From the IMG/VR virus record IMGVR_UViG_3300021368_001214, positions 1-26,726 of that record: 26,726 bases of DNA, one strand, 5' to 3'. Positions 6,158-15,024 of the stretch are shown here, in pieces; position 1 is the first letter of the stretch, and each line of letters begins with the position of its first letter. A program made the position numbers and the translations under genes. This stretch comes from a virus. Under the pieces are notes generated by a model, which worked only from the letters and a program-made list of their open reading frames with translations, made no database searches and was not told where the DNA came from.

Positions 6158-7530
6158 TAGTTCTTCTTCATTAGACCCCAATTCATGACCAGCATATAAC
6201 CATTGGATGCACCAAAGTTATTGCCCCACAATCTCCAATATCTATATTTAATACCTTGAGTGTTAACAGGATGCCACTTATTTGGATCATTAACAGTATT
6301 AGAATAAACATGATTACCTTGATTGTAAATCAAATAACCATCATTACTACCTGATCCATTGTGATATCGCCACTCCGACACATCAGTCCATCTACTATCA
6401 TCATTTGATCCTTGCACCAAGTTAAAATCAGACCAGTGATTGTCACCAGGATAACCAATAGCCCAGGTATAATCGAACGAAGTTTCATTGCCAGCGCCCA
6501 AATCTACGCGAATCCAGTTAGTACCACCTTGCTGCTGGATGCCATATGAGGGCCAATTACTTGTCGTAGTTCTATCTACAGCATCAGCAACATTGGCAGG
6601 ATTACTACTACCCTGACCAGAACTTGTATTGTTAGTCCAGTTAAAGTTAGTAGCGTTTCCTAAAGGACCAGTAGGCGTCAGATAGTTTGTATAATCACCT
6701 GCTTGAATCTCAACAGGTCTAGTGTCCAGATAGATGTAAATTCTTTCTTCTGTATTACCACCGCCACTACCTGAATGTGGTATAACTTTATTCAAAATAC
6801 CACCATAGTTACCAGTGGAGTCAATGTTACCCCAATACATGCCACTGCCCCAGACAGTACCAGGGTTGCCTAAAGTAACAATATCATGAGTTTCACCACC
6901 ACCATTGTTGTGTTGGAAGTTTAGTGATTCTCCAACTTTACCAGATGATCCAGCAATGGGACTAACACTATATTGATTATTGTTTCCTGCTGCCCAATCA
7001 CTATAGTTGTTTAATAAAGACGATAAAACAGTATCCATATTATCTGCGTTTCTGTTAAATCTCCACTGAACATGTGGTTTGAGATTACTTGTGAATACAA
7101 CAGTATTCCAGCGGGTGTCTGCTGAAACATTTGTCCAAGTTGTAGCAGTTACACTATTATCTGACTCTTTTACCGTTCCTAAATCTAAGAAGTTAGGTGA
7201 TCTTGCATCACCGTTTTCATCCATAACATAAACTAAAATTTGATCAGGAGTTGGTGTAGTTCTATTAGCACTACCTCCTGTTTCTTCATATGATCCCCAA
7301 GCACCATTACGATAAAGTTCAATCTTATTTGTATCTGTGTTAAATCTAAAATATCCCGTCGTCGGACTACCAGGTCTTTGTGATGTATTACCAGTGGGTA
7401 ATTGTAAAGCACCAGTATTTGCAGCAAGATCTAATACACCATTGACTCTAAAAGTATGACCAGCAGGAATAGTAACCTGGTCTAGAGTTGCTGTAATACC
7501 TTTTAATTTTGAAGTAGTAACTCTACTCAT
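6157..7530 (-). CDS. Tail fibre with discoidin (F5/8 type C)-like C-terminus, 457 aa
   Basis: One shared fibre module near residues 40-80 (LQLPTGNTSQRPGSPTTG...NTDTNKIELY) is followed by a beta-rich middle of unclear type. The last ~145 residues carry the hallmarks of an F5/8 type C (discoidin) carbohydrate-binding jelly roll: ANVADAVDRTTTSNW, WIRVDLGAGNETSFDYTWAI, FNLVQGSNDDSRWTDVSEW, and a final YRYWRLWG strand. Such domains bind sugars or lipid headgroups. It is coupled to the next fibre gene by a TAATG overlap and preceded by a CTAAATA late motif. Confidence 0.7.
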   Translation of the reverse strand: MSRVTTSKLKGITATLDQVTIPAGHTFRVNGVLDLAANTGALQLPTGNTSQRPGSPTTGYFRFNTDTNKIELYRNGAWGSYEETGGSANRTTPTPDQILVYVMDENGDARSPNFLDLGTVKESDNSVTATTWTNVSADTRWNTVVFTSNLKPHVQWRFNRNADNMDTVLSSLLNNYSDWAAGNNNQYSVSPIAGSSGKVGESLNFQHNNGGGETHDIVTLGNPGTVWGSGMYWGNIDSTGNYGGILNKVIPHSGSGGGNTEERIYIYLDTRPVEIQAGDYTNYLTPTGPLGNATNFNWTNNTSSGQGSSNPANVADAVDRTTTSNWPSYGIQQQGGTNWIRVDLGAGNETSFDYTWAIGYPGDNHWSDFNLVQGSNDDSRWTDVSEWRYHNGSGSNDGYLIYNQGNHVYSNTVNDPNKWHPVNTQGIKYRYWRLWGNNFGASNGYMLVMNWGLMKKN

Positions 7531-7552
7531 TTTATCAGATGCCTATACGTTG

Positions 7553-7559
7553 TATTTAG
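7553..7559 (-). promoter_or_regulatory. Late promoter motif CTAAATA
   Basis: The minus strand reads CTCTAAATAC. The motif contains the TAA stop of the 77-aa gene (7556-7558) and ends 22 bp before the ATG of the discoidin-like fibre gene. Same arrangement as at 2721 and 8228. Confidence 0.6.
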
Positions 7560-7789
7560 AGATTCTTCCAAGTAGTTCCTGTGTAGATCTCTAGTTTATC
7601 ACTGGTTTCATTATATCTGATGCTACCAGGATAAGCATATGAAGGTCTCTGTGCTTCAGTTCCAAAAGGTAGAGGAATATACTGTTGATTGTTAACTCGT
7701 AGATCACTTGCCATTCGTAATCTACTGCCAGAATCTAATTCTACTGTGAAGTTGGGAGCATTTCCTTGTATAGAACCAACATTAATCAT
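7556..7789 (-). CDS. Mini fibre-module protein, 77 aa
   Basis: Starts at the ATG at 7789 (MINVGSIQG), which overlaps the upstream stop as TAATG. The 5-codon upstream extension is unlikely. The protein is little more than one copy of the shared fibre module: an N-terminal strand region, then IPLPFGTEAQRPSYAYPG...NETSDKLEIYTGTTW, and it stops right after it. It therefore has the docking-type module but no tip domain. It could be a structural cap, a fibre chaperone, or a remnant that lost its tip. The short length and position between full fibres are notable. Confidence 0.65.
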   Translation of the reverse strand: MINVGSIQGNAPNFTVELDSGSRLRMASDLRVNNQQYIPLPFGTEAQRPSYAYPGSIRYNETSDKLEIYTGTTWKNL

Positions 7790-8205
7790 TAGACAACACT
7801 CCAAGAACCACCTGATTCAACGGTGACAGTGTAACCGTTAGCAATAGTGATAGGACCAGAACTCATGCCATTTGCAAATTCAGCACCAGCGGTAGGTCCA
7901 ACAGTGATATTTTCTGAAATGGTGTTTGGATTTGTTCTAATAATACTATCTGTACCTAATGCAGGACCACCACCAGAAACTGCTGACCAACCTGCACTAC
8001 CCGAACCATCGTCTGCCTTGTAGATTTCAGCAGCGTCAGTATCAGTATTAAAACGAATTGTACCAGGTGAAACACCTGTTGGTCTCTGTGCTTGAGTTCC
8101 AGTAGGTAACCTGAATACACTGCCTGTATTCAGGAAACTTAGAGTAGTTAAGATTGCTTCAGTTGCTGTGGAAATCTGATTTCCACTAATTCTTGCGATT
8201 GCCAT
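7789..8205 (-). CDS. Short tail-fibre-like protein, 138 aa
   Basis: The N-terminus (MAIARISGNQIST) leads into one shared fibre module at about residues 30-74 (FRLPTGTQAQRPTGVSPG...NTDTDAAEIY). The C-terminal 60 residues form a small beta-rich region ending VTVESGGSWSVV, a terminal strand often seen at the ends of phage fibre domains. It is probably a small trimeric fibre or baseplate-attached connector. It is the first gene of the seven-gene module family in transcription order and has a CTAAATA motif overlapping the stop of the 1320-aa gene upstream. Confidence 0.6.
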   Translation of the reverse strand: MAIARISGNQISTATEAILTTLSFLNTGSVFRLPTGTQAQRPTGVSPGTIRFNTDTDAAEIYKADDGSGSAGWSAVSGGGPALGTDSIIRTNPNTISENITVGPTAGAEFANGMSSGPITIANGYTVTVESGGSWSVV

Positions 8206-8227
8206 GTTTCTACAGTATCCTCCGTAT

Positions 8228-8234
8228 TATTTAG
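8228..8234 (-). promoter_or_regulatory. Late promoter motif CTAAATA
   Basis: The minus strand reads ATCTAAATAATACGGAGGATA. The motif contains the TAA stop of the 1320-aa gene (8231-8233). A GGAGG follows, about 15 nt before the ATG of the 138-aa gene. Confidence 0.6.
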
Positions 8235-11200
8235 ATAGGCAGTTCGAGAATATGAACCGTATCAGTTGATAAAGGTGCATCACCAGATGCGAACACAACG
8301 TTAGCACCATTAGAATCAACGGTATAATTAGTACCAGCAACCTGTGCTACACCATTCAAGAATACTAATAGAGAATCATCAGTATGTTGAATACCACCAG
8401 CATATGTTGAGACTGCAAATGTTAATGTAGATCCATCACCAGTGTAGGTCTTAGTGATATACTTATCAGCACCAACACCACCTCTACCAGTAACAACCAA
8501 GTCGCCATCAACTCTTACGTTACCATCTACGTTAACCCTGTAAGAATTATTAGGAGCAGTGCCAATACCGATAATTGTGCTGTTGTTGTAAGAACTAATA
8601 TTAATGTCACCAGTATCCGTGAGACCAAACTCTTTCCACGCTCCACCGTAGTATATCCAACCAAGCGACTTGCCAGGTGTCCAGTTGATGTTATAAACAA
8701 GATCACCATCAGCAGGGGTATCGTATCCTGTGATATTAGCAAAGCTGGGTTGTCCATTTGCATCTTCAGGTGCCAGTAAGGTTTGTTTAATTACCGTACC
8801 ATCCTGATTGTAATATGAGATCTTTCTTGCTTGAATATTATTTGTAAATGTAGTCAGACCTTGGAAAGTAACGGGACCAGCGAAAATCGATTCCAACTGG
8901 TTGGATGCACCACCAATAACAGTCAGTTTGTCAGTAAGAACCAACTCAGAGAATGTTTCAATAGTAGTGTTTTCTTCACCAACAACATTAAGTTGTGCAA
9001 TATCTTCGTTTGTAATTTGACCAGTAACAGGGTTAATAACCTGGTTACCAATGAACAGGTCACCATTAGAGTTCAAACCAGAATAGAATGAAACTCCACC
9101 CTCTTCTTTGATAGACTGTGAGAATCTAACTTGCTCAGGTGTTAGTGTCTCTACCTGAGTTTGAGGGAATGCAGTTGAGTAGTTACCAGGACCGAAACCA
9201 AGATATTCAAACGTGTGATTACCAGATCTCAGAATTGAGTGGCGTCTAAACTCAACATTGATAGGTGCAACTGTACCATCAGTATTTTGTCTGACATTTA
9301 TCTTCCTCGTTTCTTCATCTCCAGAACGAGCAGTAAGTTCAACGTTAGAAAGTCTAGCATTAACTGAGTCATAGTTTGGAGTTGTACCTGGTTGTGTCCA
9401 ACCAGTATCAGTTAAAAGGAATTGTACTGCTTCTTTGGTGATAGATCTCTTAGGATCTTTTGCTGGAGTTGGTGATGCACCATCAGTTGCATTTACGAGA
9501 CCGATAGTTTCGTTGTCAGCGACGGATACCGCAGCAAGAGGGTCAGCAACAGGGTTGTCTCTGTCAAACGTAGGATAGACTTCGTTGACATTTTGAGAGA
9601 ACTTCCTGTCGTTGAAGTTACTAGTGCTAGGTGCAATAGATGCACAAAGCAGGGTAAGGTAATAGATTCCATCTGCAACACCTCTTTCAAACTTCTGGAC
9701 AACTTCGATATCGTAGATATAGAAGGCACGTTGTAAATTATATGATGTAGTATCACTATTCAGAGGTTGCATCACGAAACCACTGATAGGATCTCTAGGC
9801 AGGGGATTAGTCTTATCCTTGTCAATTACATAACGAACACGATAGGTTCTGTCTTGTAAATCGCGAGGGTCAGGAATCCTCTTAATGAATGTAGTAGGAG
9901 TAAAGTTAACAGTATTATATTGTGTATTTGTAGATAAGGTAGTGTAGATTGCATTATCTACAGAATCGACAGAGAGATACCAACCACCAACAGAACCAGC
10001 AACACCACCGATTGTATATGTGGTGCTGTCATATTGAATGGGAGATCCAGTTGTTCCTGCTGCTTTACCCGATACAGAAGGACCGTATGGAGAAATTTTA
10101 GCAGTCTGAACTGTTGCTTCTGTAGCACCATTTGCAACTAAGAGGCAGTTGATTTTGTCTGGGATAGCAGTATTACCCGTGCCATCTTGACGTGCACCAA
10201 CGGTGTAACCTTGGACTCTAGTTGTAGGAGGAGACGCTTCAACCGTGTATCCGTAAAGATATAATCGTGTTCCAGGTGTTCCTCCTTGTCCAGCAAGTGC
10301 TGAGTTAATTACTTTTGTTCTTTGAATATCAATATTGACCCAGTTAACTGAAGTCTCTTCACCGAAGATGACGTTACCATTAACTGTAGCAGTATTTGCT
10401 GCTGTAAGAGTAACAACTCTAGTGTTTGTATTAACTGTTCCTACGAGTGCTCCAGTACCAATACCAGTACCACTTACTGTCATACCTTCGATGATACCAT
10501 TGATAGAACCATCGTTAGCAACAGTGATAGAAGACGCGGCGTTTGTACCAGTCGCTGTTGTTGAAATTGTGTTAAGTGCTTTAGGTGGAATAACGTGAGT
10601 GATTGCACCTGCTTTATCTTTCGAGAATGCTTTTGCTTTGAATCCAGCAGATCTGAGAGCAGTATTACCGAAGTTAGAGTTAGAGTTCGTGATGGACATG
10701 TCACCGCCGCTCAGTGCAGTGAAGTGACCTTGATATCCAACAGCGAACACCGAAACTGCCTGAATGAAGGAGTCATTAGAACACTTAATGTGCTCATGTC
10801 CCCATCCCTTACGATACTCAGCGAAACCATCTAAGTGAGCACCATCACCAGCAGTTGCTACGTCATAGTTACCAGTAGAAGCATTATATCTTACGAATGC
10901 TCTATCATCTTTCTGTAGAGATAGACCAGTGAACTGTGCAACAACCATCGATTTGAAACCAGTTGCCTTAGCACCGTTTGCGTGCATACCATTCATACCC
11001 CAGACACTTCTCAGTGACAGGTTGAACGCATATGGTGATGCAGAGTCAACAGTATCAATCTCAGTCTTAACAGTGATGTTAGAACCTACAGCATTTCCTG
11101 TTGGTTCTCCTTGCATTTGGTAAGTAAAGACGTTACCAGATGCGGATGTGACTGTAAAAGACCCGTTGTAAATTCCTGCATCAAGTTCGGATTGCGGTCC

Positions 11201-12193
11201 AGTTGATCCAGTAACACCACTAACGTTGATGTTAACACCAACGGAAAATCCGTGATCCCTGGGGTTATCAAACTCATCAACAGTAACTGCCGTTGCTGTC
11301 TGACCATTTCTTGTGATCTGAAGGACTCTGTATTCATCAGAAATAGGACCAACGATACGATTTTCTTCTACCCTTGCCTGAATCTGATCAGTTGCAGGAT
11401 CGCCAGATGTATCAGGAATTGTAGCAAATGCTTTAGATACTTTTTGATAGTAAATCTCTAAGTCTGTCCTTTCCAGGATGTTAGGCACAGCAGAATAATC
11501 TGCATTAGGAACTGTGCCCTGAGAGATCAGATTTGAAAGTGTATTAACACCATCAGCAAACTCAAAGCAAGTGAGTCTATGGTGTGAAAACTTAGGTGCT
11601 AATGTTTCTGTACTGTCAGGTTTGTAATATACGCCTTCCTCAGCACCATCGAAGAAGGAGAACTGCCAGAAATATGTACCACCTGTGACCTTGAAGATTG
11701 CGGTGCGGGGAGGTACTTGATCCTCTGTATTGATTCCCTTAGCAGCATATGTCGTAGGATAAGGAACGTACTTAGGAATAATCTTGGTACGACGAAGATC
11801 GGTGCCAACCAGCGAACAACCTCTGGGAACAATGATTCCTCCTTCAATTGAATTGTACTTGTACAAAACATTATTAGGAGAAGTCAGATCAAGGTTAGAG
11901 TTTGCATCTAAAGGAGCAACGTTGGTATAAAGAACGTCACCAGGTCTATTATCAACGATATATTCTGCTGGATACAGCATAATCGAGAAGGCGTCGAATT
12001 CGTCGTTCGACAGACCTACTCGATACGAAAATCTAGCAACCTCAAGGAATGCTCTTTGAAGAGACTTAAACGGTCTCAGTGCAGAGTTGCCCCTGTTGTC
12101 AATAGCATCAGATGCATCAAAGTCGTCAGGGTTAACGTAAATAATACGTCCAGTTCTGGACGTAATAATATTCTTAAGTCTAGTAAGGGACAT
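8231..12193 (-). CDS. Large virion structural protein (tail or fibre), 1320 aa
   Basis: The largest gene in the window. The N-terminus (MSLTRLKNIITSRTGRIIYV, then NRGNSALRPFKSLQRAFLEVA and GGIIVPRGCSLVGTDLRRTKI) looks like the entry to a parallel beta-helix of the pectate-lyase-like type: repeated short strands, aligned Gly/Asn turns. I recall this start from large structural proteins of T4-like cyanophages. The middle has repetitive Ser/Thr/Gly-rich strand segments. The C-terminus (YTGDGSTLTFAVS...LLVFLNGVAQVAGTNYTV) resembles a small beta domain common at phage tail-protein ends. Probably a long tail fibre or baseplate-associated spike. A late motif precedes it. Confidence 0.7.
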   Translation of the reverse strand: MSLTRLKNIITSRTGRIIYVNPDDFDASDAIDNRGNSALRPFKSLQRAFLEVARFSYRVGLSNDEFDAFSIMLYPAEYIVDNRPGDVLYTNVAPLDANSNLDLTSPNNVLYKYNSIEGGIIVPRGCSLVGTDLRRTKIIPKYVPYPTTYAAKGINTEDQVPPRTAIFKVTGGTYFWQFSFFDGAEEGVYYKPDSTETLAPKFSHHRLTCFEFADGVNTLSNLISQGTVPNADYSAVPNILERTDLEIYYQKVSKAFATIPDTSGDPATDQIQARVEENRIVGPISDEYRVLQITRNGQTATAVTVDEFDNPRDHGFSVGVNINVSGVTGSTGPQSELDAGIYNGSFTVTSASGNVFTYQMQGEPTGNAVGSNITVKTEIDTVDSASPYAFNLSLRSVWGMNGMHANGAKATGFKSMVVAQFTGLSLQKDDRAFVRYNASTGNYDVATAGDGAHLDGFAEYRKGWGHEHIKCSNDSFIQAVSVFAVGYQGHFTALSGGDMSITNSNSNFGNTALRSAGFKAKAFSKDKAGAITHVIPPKALNTISTTATGTNAASSITVANDGSINGIIEGMTVSGTGIGTGALVGTVNTNTRVVTLTAANTATVNGNVIFGEETSVNWVNIDIQRTKVINSALAGQGGTPGTRLYLYGYTVEASPPTTRVQGYTVGARQDGTGNTAIPDKINCLLVANGATEATVQTAKISPYGPSVSGKAAGTTGSPIQYDSTTYTIGGVAGSVGGWYLSVDSVDNAIYTTLSTNTQYNTVNFTPTTFIKRIPDPRDLQDRTYRVRYVIDKDKTNPLPRDPISGFVMQPLNSDTTSYNLQRAFYIYDIEVVQKFERGVADGIYYLTLLCASIAPSTSNFNDRKFSQNVNEVYPTFDRDNPVADPLAAVSVADNETIGLVNATDGASPTPAKDPKRSITKEAVQFLLTDTGWTQPGTTPNYDSVNARLSNVELTARSGDEETRKINVRQNTDGTVAPINVEFRRHSILRSGNHTFEYLGFGPGNYSTAFPQTQVETLTPEQVRFSQSIKEEGGVSFYSGLNSNGDLFIGNQVINPVTGQITNEDIAQLNVVGEENTTIETFSELVLTDKLTVIGGASNQLESIFAGPVTFQGLTTFTNNIQARKISYYNQDGTVIKQTLLAPEDANGQPSFANITGYDTPADGDLVYNINWTPGKSLGWIYYGGAWKEFGLTDTGDINISSYNNSTIIGIGTAPNNSYRVNVDGNVRVDGDLVVTGRGGVGADKYITKTYTGDGSTLTFAVSTYAGGIQHTDDSLLVFLNGVAQVAGTNYTVDSNGANVVFASGDAPLSTDTVHILELPI

Positions 12194-12214
12194 TGCCTAC
12201 GCTGCTTTTTTGAT

Positions 12215-12221
12215 TATTTAT
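12215..12221 (-). promoter_or_regulatory. Late promoter motif ATAAATA
   Basis: The minus strand reads TAATAAATAATC. The motif shares one base with the TAA stop of the 480-aa gene (12221-12223) and lies 21 bp before the ATG of the 1320-aa gene. Confidence 0.6.
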
Positions 12222-13663
12222 TAGGAACCGAAAACTCTAGTTGTCAATGCCGTGGAAGCATCTTGGAATCCAACTAGACTAAAAACGTTGTTTTGAGTTG
12301 CACTCTCAACAACCAATCTTTCGCCAGGTCCAATGACGAGAGATGTAATTCTGTCAACATTATTGTTGGCATTTGCCTTATCTTTGGTAAGATAATTCTG
12401 ATCTTCAAGTGCAGTAGATGCAACGGTGACACTACTGACTGTTGCCAATGTTCTAGATTGTTCATTATCTGCGGGAACATCACGGAAAGTATCACTTCCA
12501 GCAAAGTCAGCGGATCCAATACCTTTAATCACATAAAGTGTCGTTCCAGAATAAGAACGAACAACACCGAAAGGACCAGCAGTTTGTGCAGTGACAGTGT
12601 AGGTGATACCAGCGTTCAGGAAACCATCGCTACTGTTTGTCCAAGTGCCTTCAATGTCATAAACATAGATTTCACTGTATGTAACAGTCTCAGTAGTTTG
12701 AATGTAACGATCACTTCCACCATAGTTTGCATTAGCAGCGGTGCCAGTGCCACCATCATAGAAGTATAAATTGGTCGGAGTGTTTTCGTTTGCACCAAAA
12801 TCAAATTGAATATATGCACCACTAGAACCTGCTGTACCATTGGTAGTTTTACCAGTGGTAAATTCTGCACCATCGTCAGAGTTACCAGCAGTATTATCAG
12901 GACCCCACTCACCATTAATAGTAGTAGAAAGACTAAAGTCTCTACCACTCATAGAGGAATCCGATGTATCAAAACGATATACTCTATCAGAGAAAAGTGT
13001 AATACCACCATCTAATGCAAGACTATATGTTCCACCTGATGTTGTGGTTGAAAGTACAAACTCATTCACAGCAGATCCAACACCACCAGAAGAAACTGTT
13101 GCTGTTGCACTACCTGAAGTTACCGAATCACCAGCGGCAAATTCTGAACCAGAACCGTTAATAGTTGAAGGACCAACATAAATGATGTTGTTCTTATAAA
13201 AATAAACTGTGGCAGTTGTAGTGTTACCACCAGTTCCCTTAGTCAGAGTGTCACCAGGAGCAGGAAGACCAGAAAGAGATTCTACAGTGATTGGTCTGAC
13301 TGCAACATCCTTAACAAAGACAGAGGTGAATGTGGGGATATAAAAAGATTCAAAACGAAACTTCTTCTCACCATCTGTGCTAGTGAATTGTTGTCCTGGT
13401 TGGAAACCAGCACCACTACTGATAGGAGTACCTACCGTAAATCTATACCCACTGATGATATCACCTTCGTGGAGTTTATACGTTGATGCGTCCAACGTAA
13501 GTTTTTGATCAAAATCTTTGATCGCTACATCATATGCTGCACCAGTACCATCATTTGCGATAGTTAATACTGCGCTAGCAGATTGATTTACAGGAGCACT
13601 ATACAGGACTGTATTAGTTGTTCCCGCTGGTTTTGCTTGTCCTAAAAGTCCTTGGTCTGCCAT
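12221..13663 (-). CDS. Virion structural protein, beta-rich, 480 aa
   Basis: Begins MADQGLLGQAKPAGTTNTVLYSAP. The sequence is almost free of Cys and rich in Gly, Ser, Thr and Val, with regular beta-strand patterns. A segment near residues 120-200 (PGDTLTKGTGGNTTTATVYF) and repeats such as GSGSEFAAGDSVTSGSATATVSS suggest stacked beta repeats. It ends in a strand-rich domain (VIGPGERLVVESATQNNVFSLVGF), a common pattern in phage head/tail decoration proteins. It is separated by only 6 bp from the upstream 439-aa gene and has no late motif of its own, so the two are probably co-transcribed. Exact role unknown. Confidence 0.65.
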   Translation of the reverse strand: MADQGLLGQAKPAGTTNTVLYSAPVNQSASAVLTIANDGTGAAYDVAIKDFDQKLTLDASTYKLHEGDIISGYRFTVGTPISSGAGFQPGQQFTSTDGEKKFRFESFYIPTFTSVFVKDVAVRPITVESLSGLPAPGDTLTKGTGGNTTTATVYFYKNNIIYVGPSTINGSGSEFAAGDSVTSGSATATVSSGGVGSAVNEFVLSTTTSGGTYSLALDGGITLFSDRVYRFDTSDSSMSGRDFSLSTTINGEWGPDNTAGNSDDGAEFTTGKTTNGTAGSSGAYIQFDFGANENTPTNLYFYDGGTGTAANANYGGSDRYIQTTETVTYSEIYVYDIEGTWTNSSDGFLNAGITYTVTAQTAGPFGVVRSYSGTTLYVIKGIGSADFAGSDTFRDVPADNEQSRTLATVSSVTVASTALEDQNYLTKDKANANNNVDRITSLVIGPGERLVVESATQNNVFSLVGFQDASTALTTRVFGS

Positions 13664-13669
13664 TGTTAA

Positions 13670-14989
13670 TTAGAATCCTGCGTAGAAGAATTGTTGAAGT
13701 CGAGTTTGTCCCGACAGATTGTTTGCACCGATACCACCACCAAAGTTAACATCATCTAAAGTTACGTTATCAGTAGAAAGAAGCGTTGCATTAGCGTTGG
13801 GGAACCTAATAACTCTGTTACCAGTAATGTTATCAAGACTAAATGTTACCCCACCCGTATTACCGTCCTGCTTAATTGTAGGAACGTAAAGAGACTTATT
13901 CTTTAGGTCCTGTGTTGCAACTTCGCTAACAATAGTGTTAGGATCATTACCAGTATTTAGTAAATTAGTCGGAGGGAATTTGAATACCTGGTTAGAAAGT
14001 GTGTTCTGATTAGAAATATCAAAAGTTACTTTCTTAGTATTATCAGTTGAATCAGCAAGAATCAAACTGAGAATGGTTTTGTTAGATAAAATCTGTGTAG
14101 CATCTGTACCAACCAACGTAATGTTGGTGTCAGGCATAGTGATTGTTCTGTTTGCTGTAATAGCATCTGTATTGAACTGTGCCCAATTTGTAGCAGCTTC
14201 AGCATCAGTAGCAAGTTTCAAGTCAACCAACGTCTTATTCAACGCGGTTTGTTCTGCTTTTGTATCAAGAAGTGTGGATGATGTAGCAGTAGGTTCAGCA
14301 GTTGTAGTTACTGTTCCTGCATCAGGAAGGAAATATGAGCGTCTAGCATTACTAGTATCTACCCAGTTGATCTGGAAGATTGCTTCTTCAGTACCATCGA
14401 CAATAACAAGATTATCCTCATCAATAAGAATAGTTTTGTTAGTTAATGTCTGAGTAGTATTATCACCAACAACGGTAGTTCCGTTGCCAGAGGTAATAGC
14501 GGGAAGGGTGAAGATACGAGTATTAGTACCAGTACCAACGTTAGAAACTTCAAATCTCGCTTTAGGTCCTTGTGCATCTTCCAGGATAAAAGTTTGATCT
14601 GAGATAACAAAGTTACCCGTGACCTTTACAGCACCTGTACCTTTTGGTGCAAGAACAATATCAGCATTGTTAGCAACATCATCTGTAGCAGTGATGAATA
14701 ATGAAGTGCTACTATTACCATTATCAATCCGTGTCATATAGACACCACCATCACCAAATGCAATACCGATTTGATCATATGCATTTTGGTATAGACCAGT
14801 GTCTCGGTCCAAATCAAAACATAATCCAGGTGATGCCTTAGTGCCTGCTGTGACACCTTTGAACAACTGATTTACTTTTGCTTTTCGGTTAGGAATCAAC
14901 GGATCAGAGACAACAACTGGGAGAATTGCTTCACCCGAGATGTTAGCATCTGAGATTGTCTCTAACTGAGAAATTTTACGAGTTCCCAC
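13670..14989 (-). CDS. Tail-fibre-like virion protein with TxTNKT repeats, 439 aa, GTG start
   Basis: Begins GTG (MGTRKISQLETISDANISGEA), a plausible baseplate- or tail-attachment N-terminus. Three repeats contain the phage-fibre signature around L-x-N-K-T/S: TQTLTNKTILIDED, TQILSNKTILSLI and TQDLKNKSLYVPTI. Repeated motifs such as FxxPDxGTVTT and ITMPDTNITLVGTD occur between them. This pattern is typical of long beta-structured fibre shafts. The leader holds an exact TATAAATA 27 bp upstream. No clear Shine-Dalgarno precedes the GTG, but no in-frame ATG fits the N-terminal pattern better. It opens the late virion block. Confidence 0.7.
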   Translation of the reverse strand: MGTRKISQLETISDANISGEAILPVVVSDPLIPNRKAKVNQLFKGVTAGTKASPGLCFDLDRDTGLYQNAYDQIGIAFGDGGVYMTRIDNGNSSTSLFITATDDVANNADIVLAPKGTGAVKVTGNFVISDQTFILEDAQGPKARFEVSNVGTGTNTRIFTLPAITSGNGTTVVGDNTTQTLTNKTILIDEDNLVIVDGTEEAIFQINWVDTSNARRSYFLPDAGTVTTTAEPTATSSTLLDTKAEQTALNKTLVDLKLATDAEAATNWAQFNTDAITANRTITMPDTNITLVGTDATQILSNKTILSLILADSTDNTKKVTFDISNQNTLSNQVFKFPPTNLLNTGNDPNTIVSEVATQDLKNKSLYVPTIKQDGNTGGVTFSLDNITGNRVIRFPNANATLLSTDNVTLDDVNFGGGIGANNLSGQTRLQQFFYAGF

Positions 14990-15016
14990 AGATAATCACA
15001 CTATTTGCTACAGGTC

Positions 15017-15024
15017 TATTTATA
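15017..15024 (-). promoter_or_regulatory. Late promoter, exact TATAAATA
   Basis: The minus strand reads TATAAATA, identical to the T4 late -10 consensus. It lies immediately after the TAG stop of the upstream oxygenase gene (15025-15027) and 27 bp before the GTG start of the 439-aa fibre-like gene. It is the best late promoter match in the window and probably drives the start of the fibre block. Confidence 0.75.
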
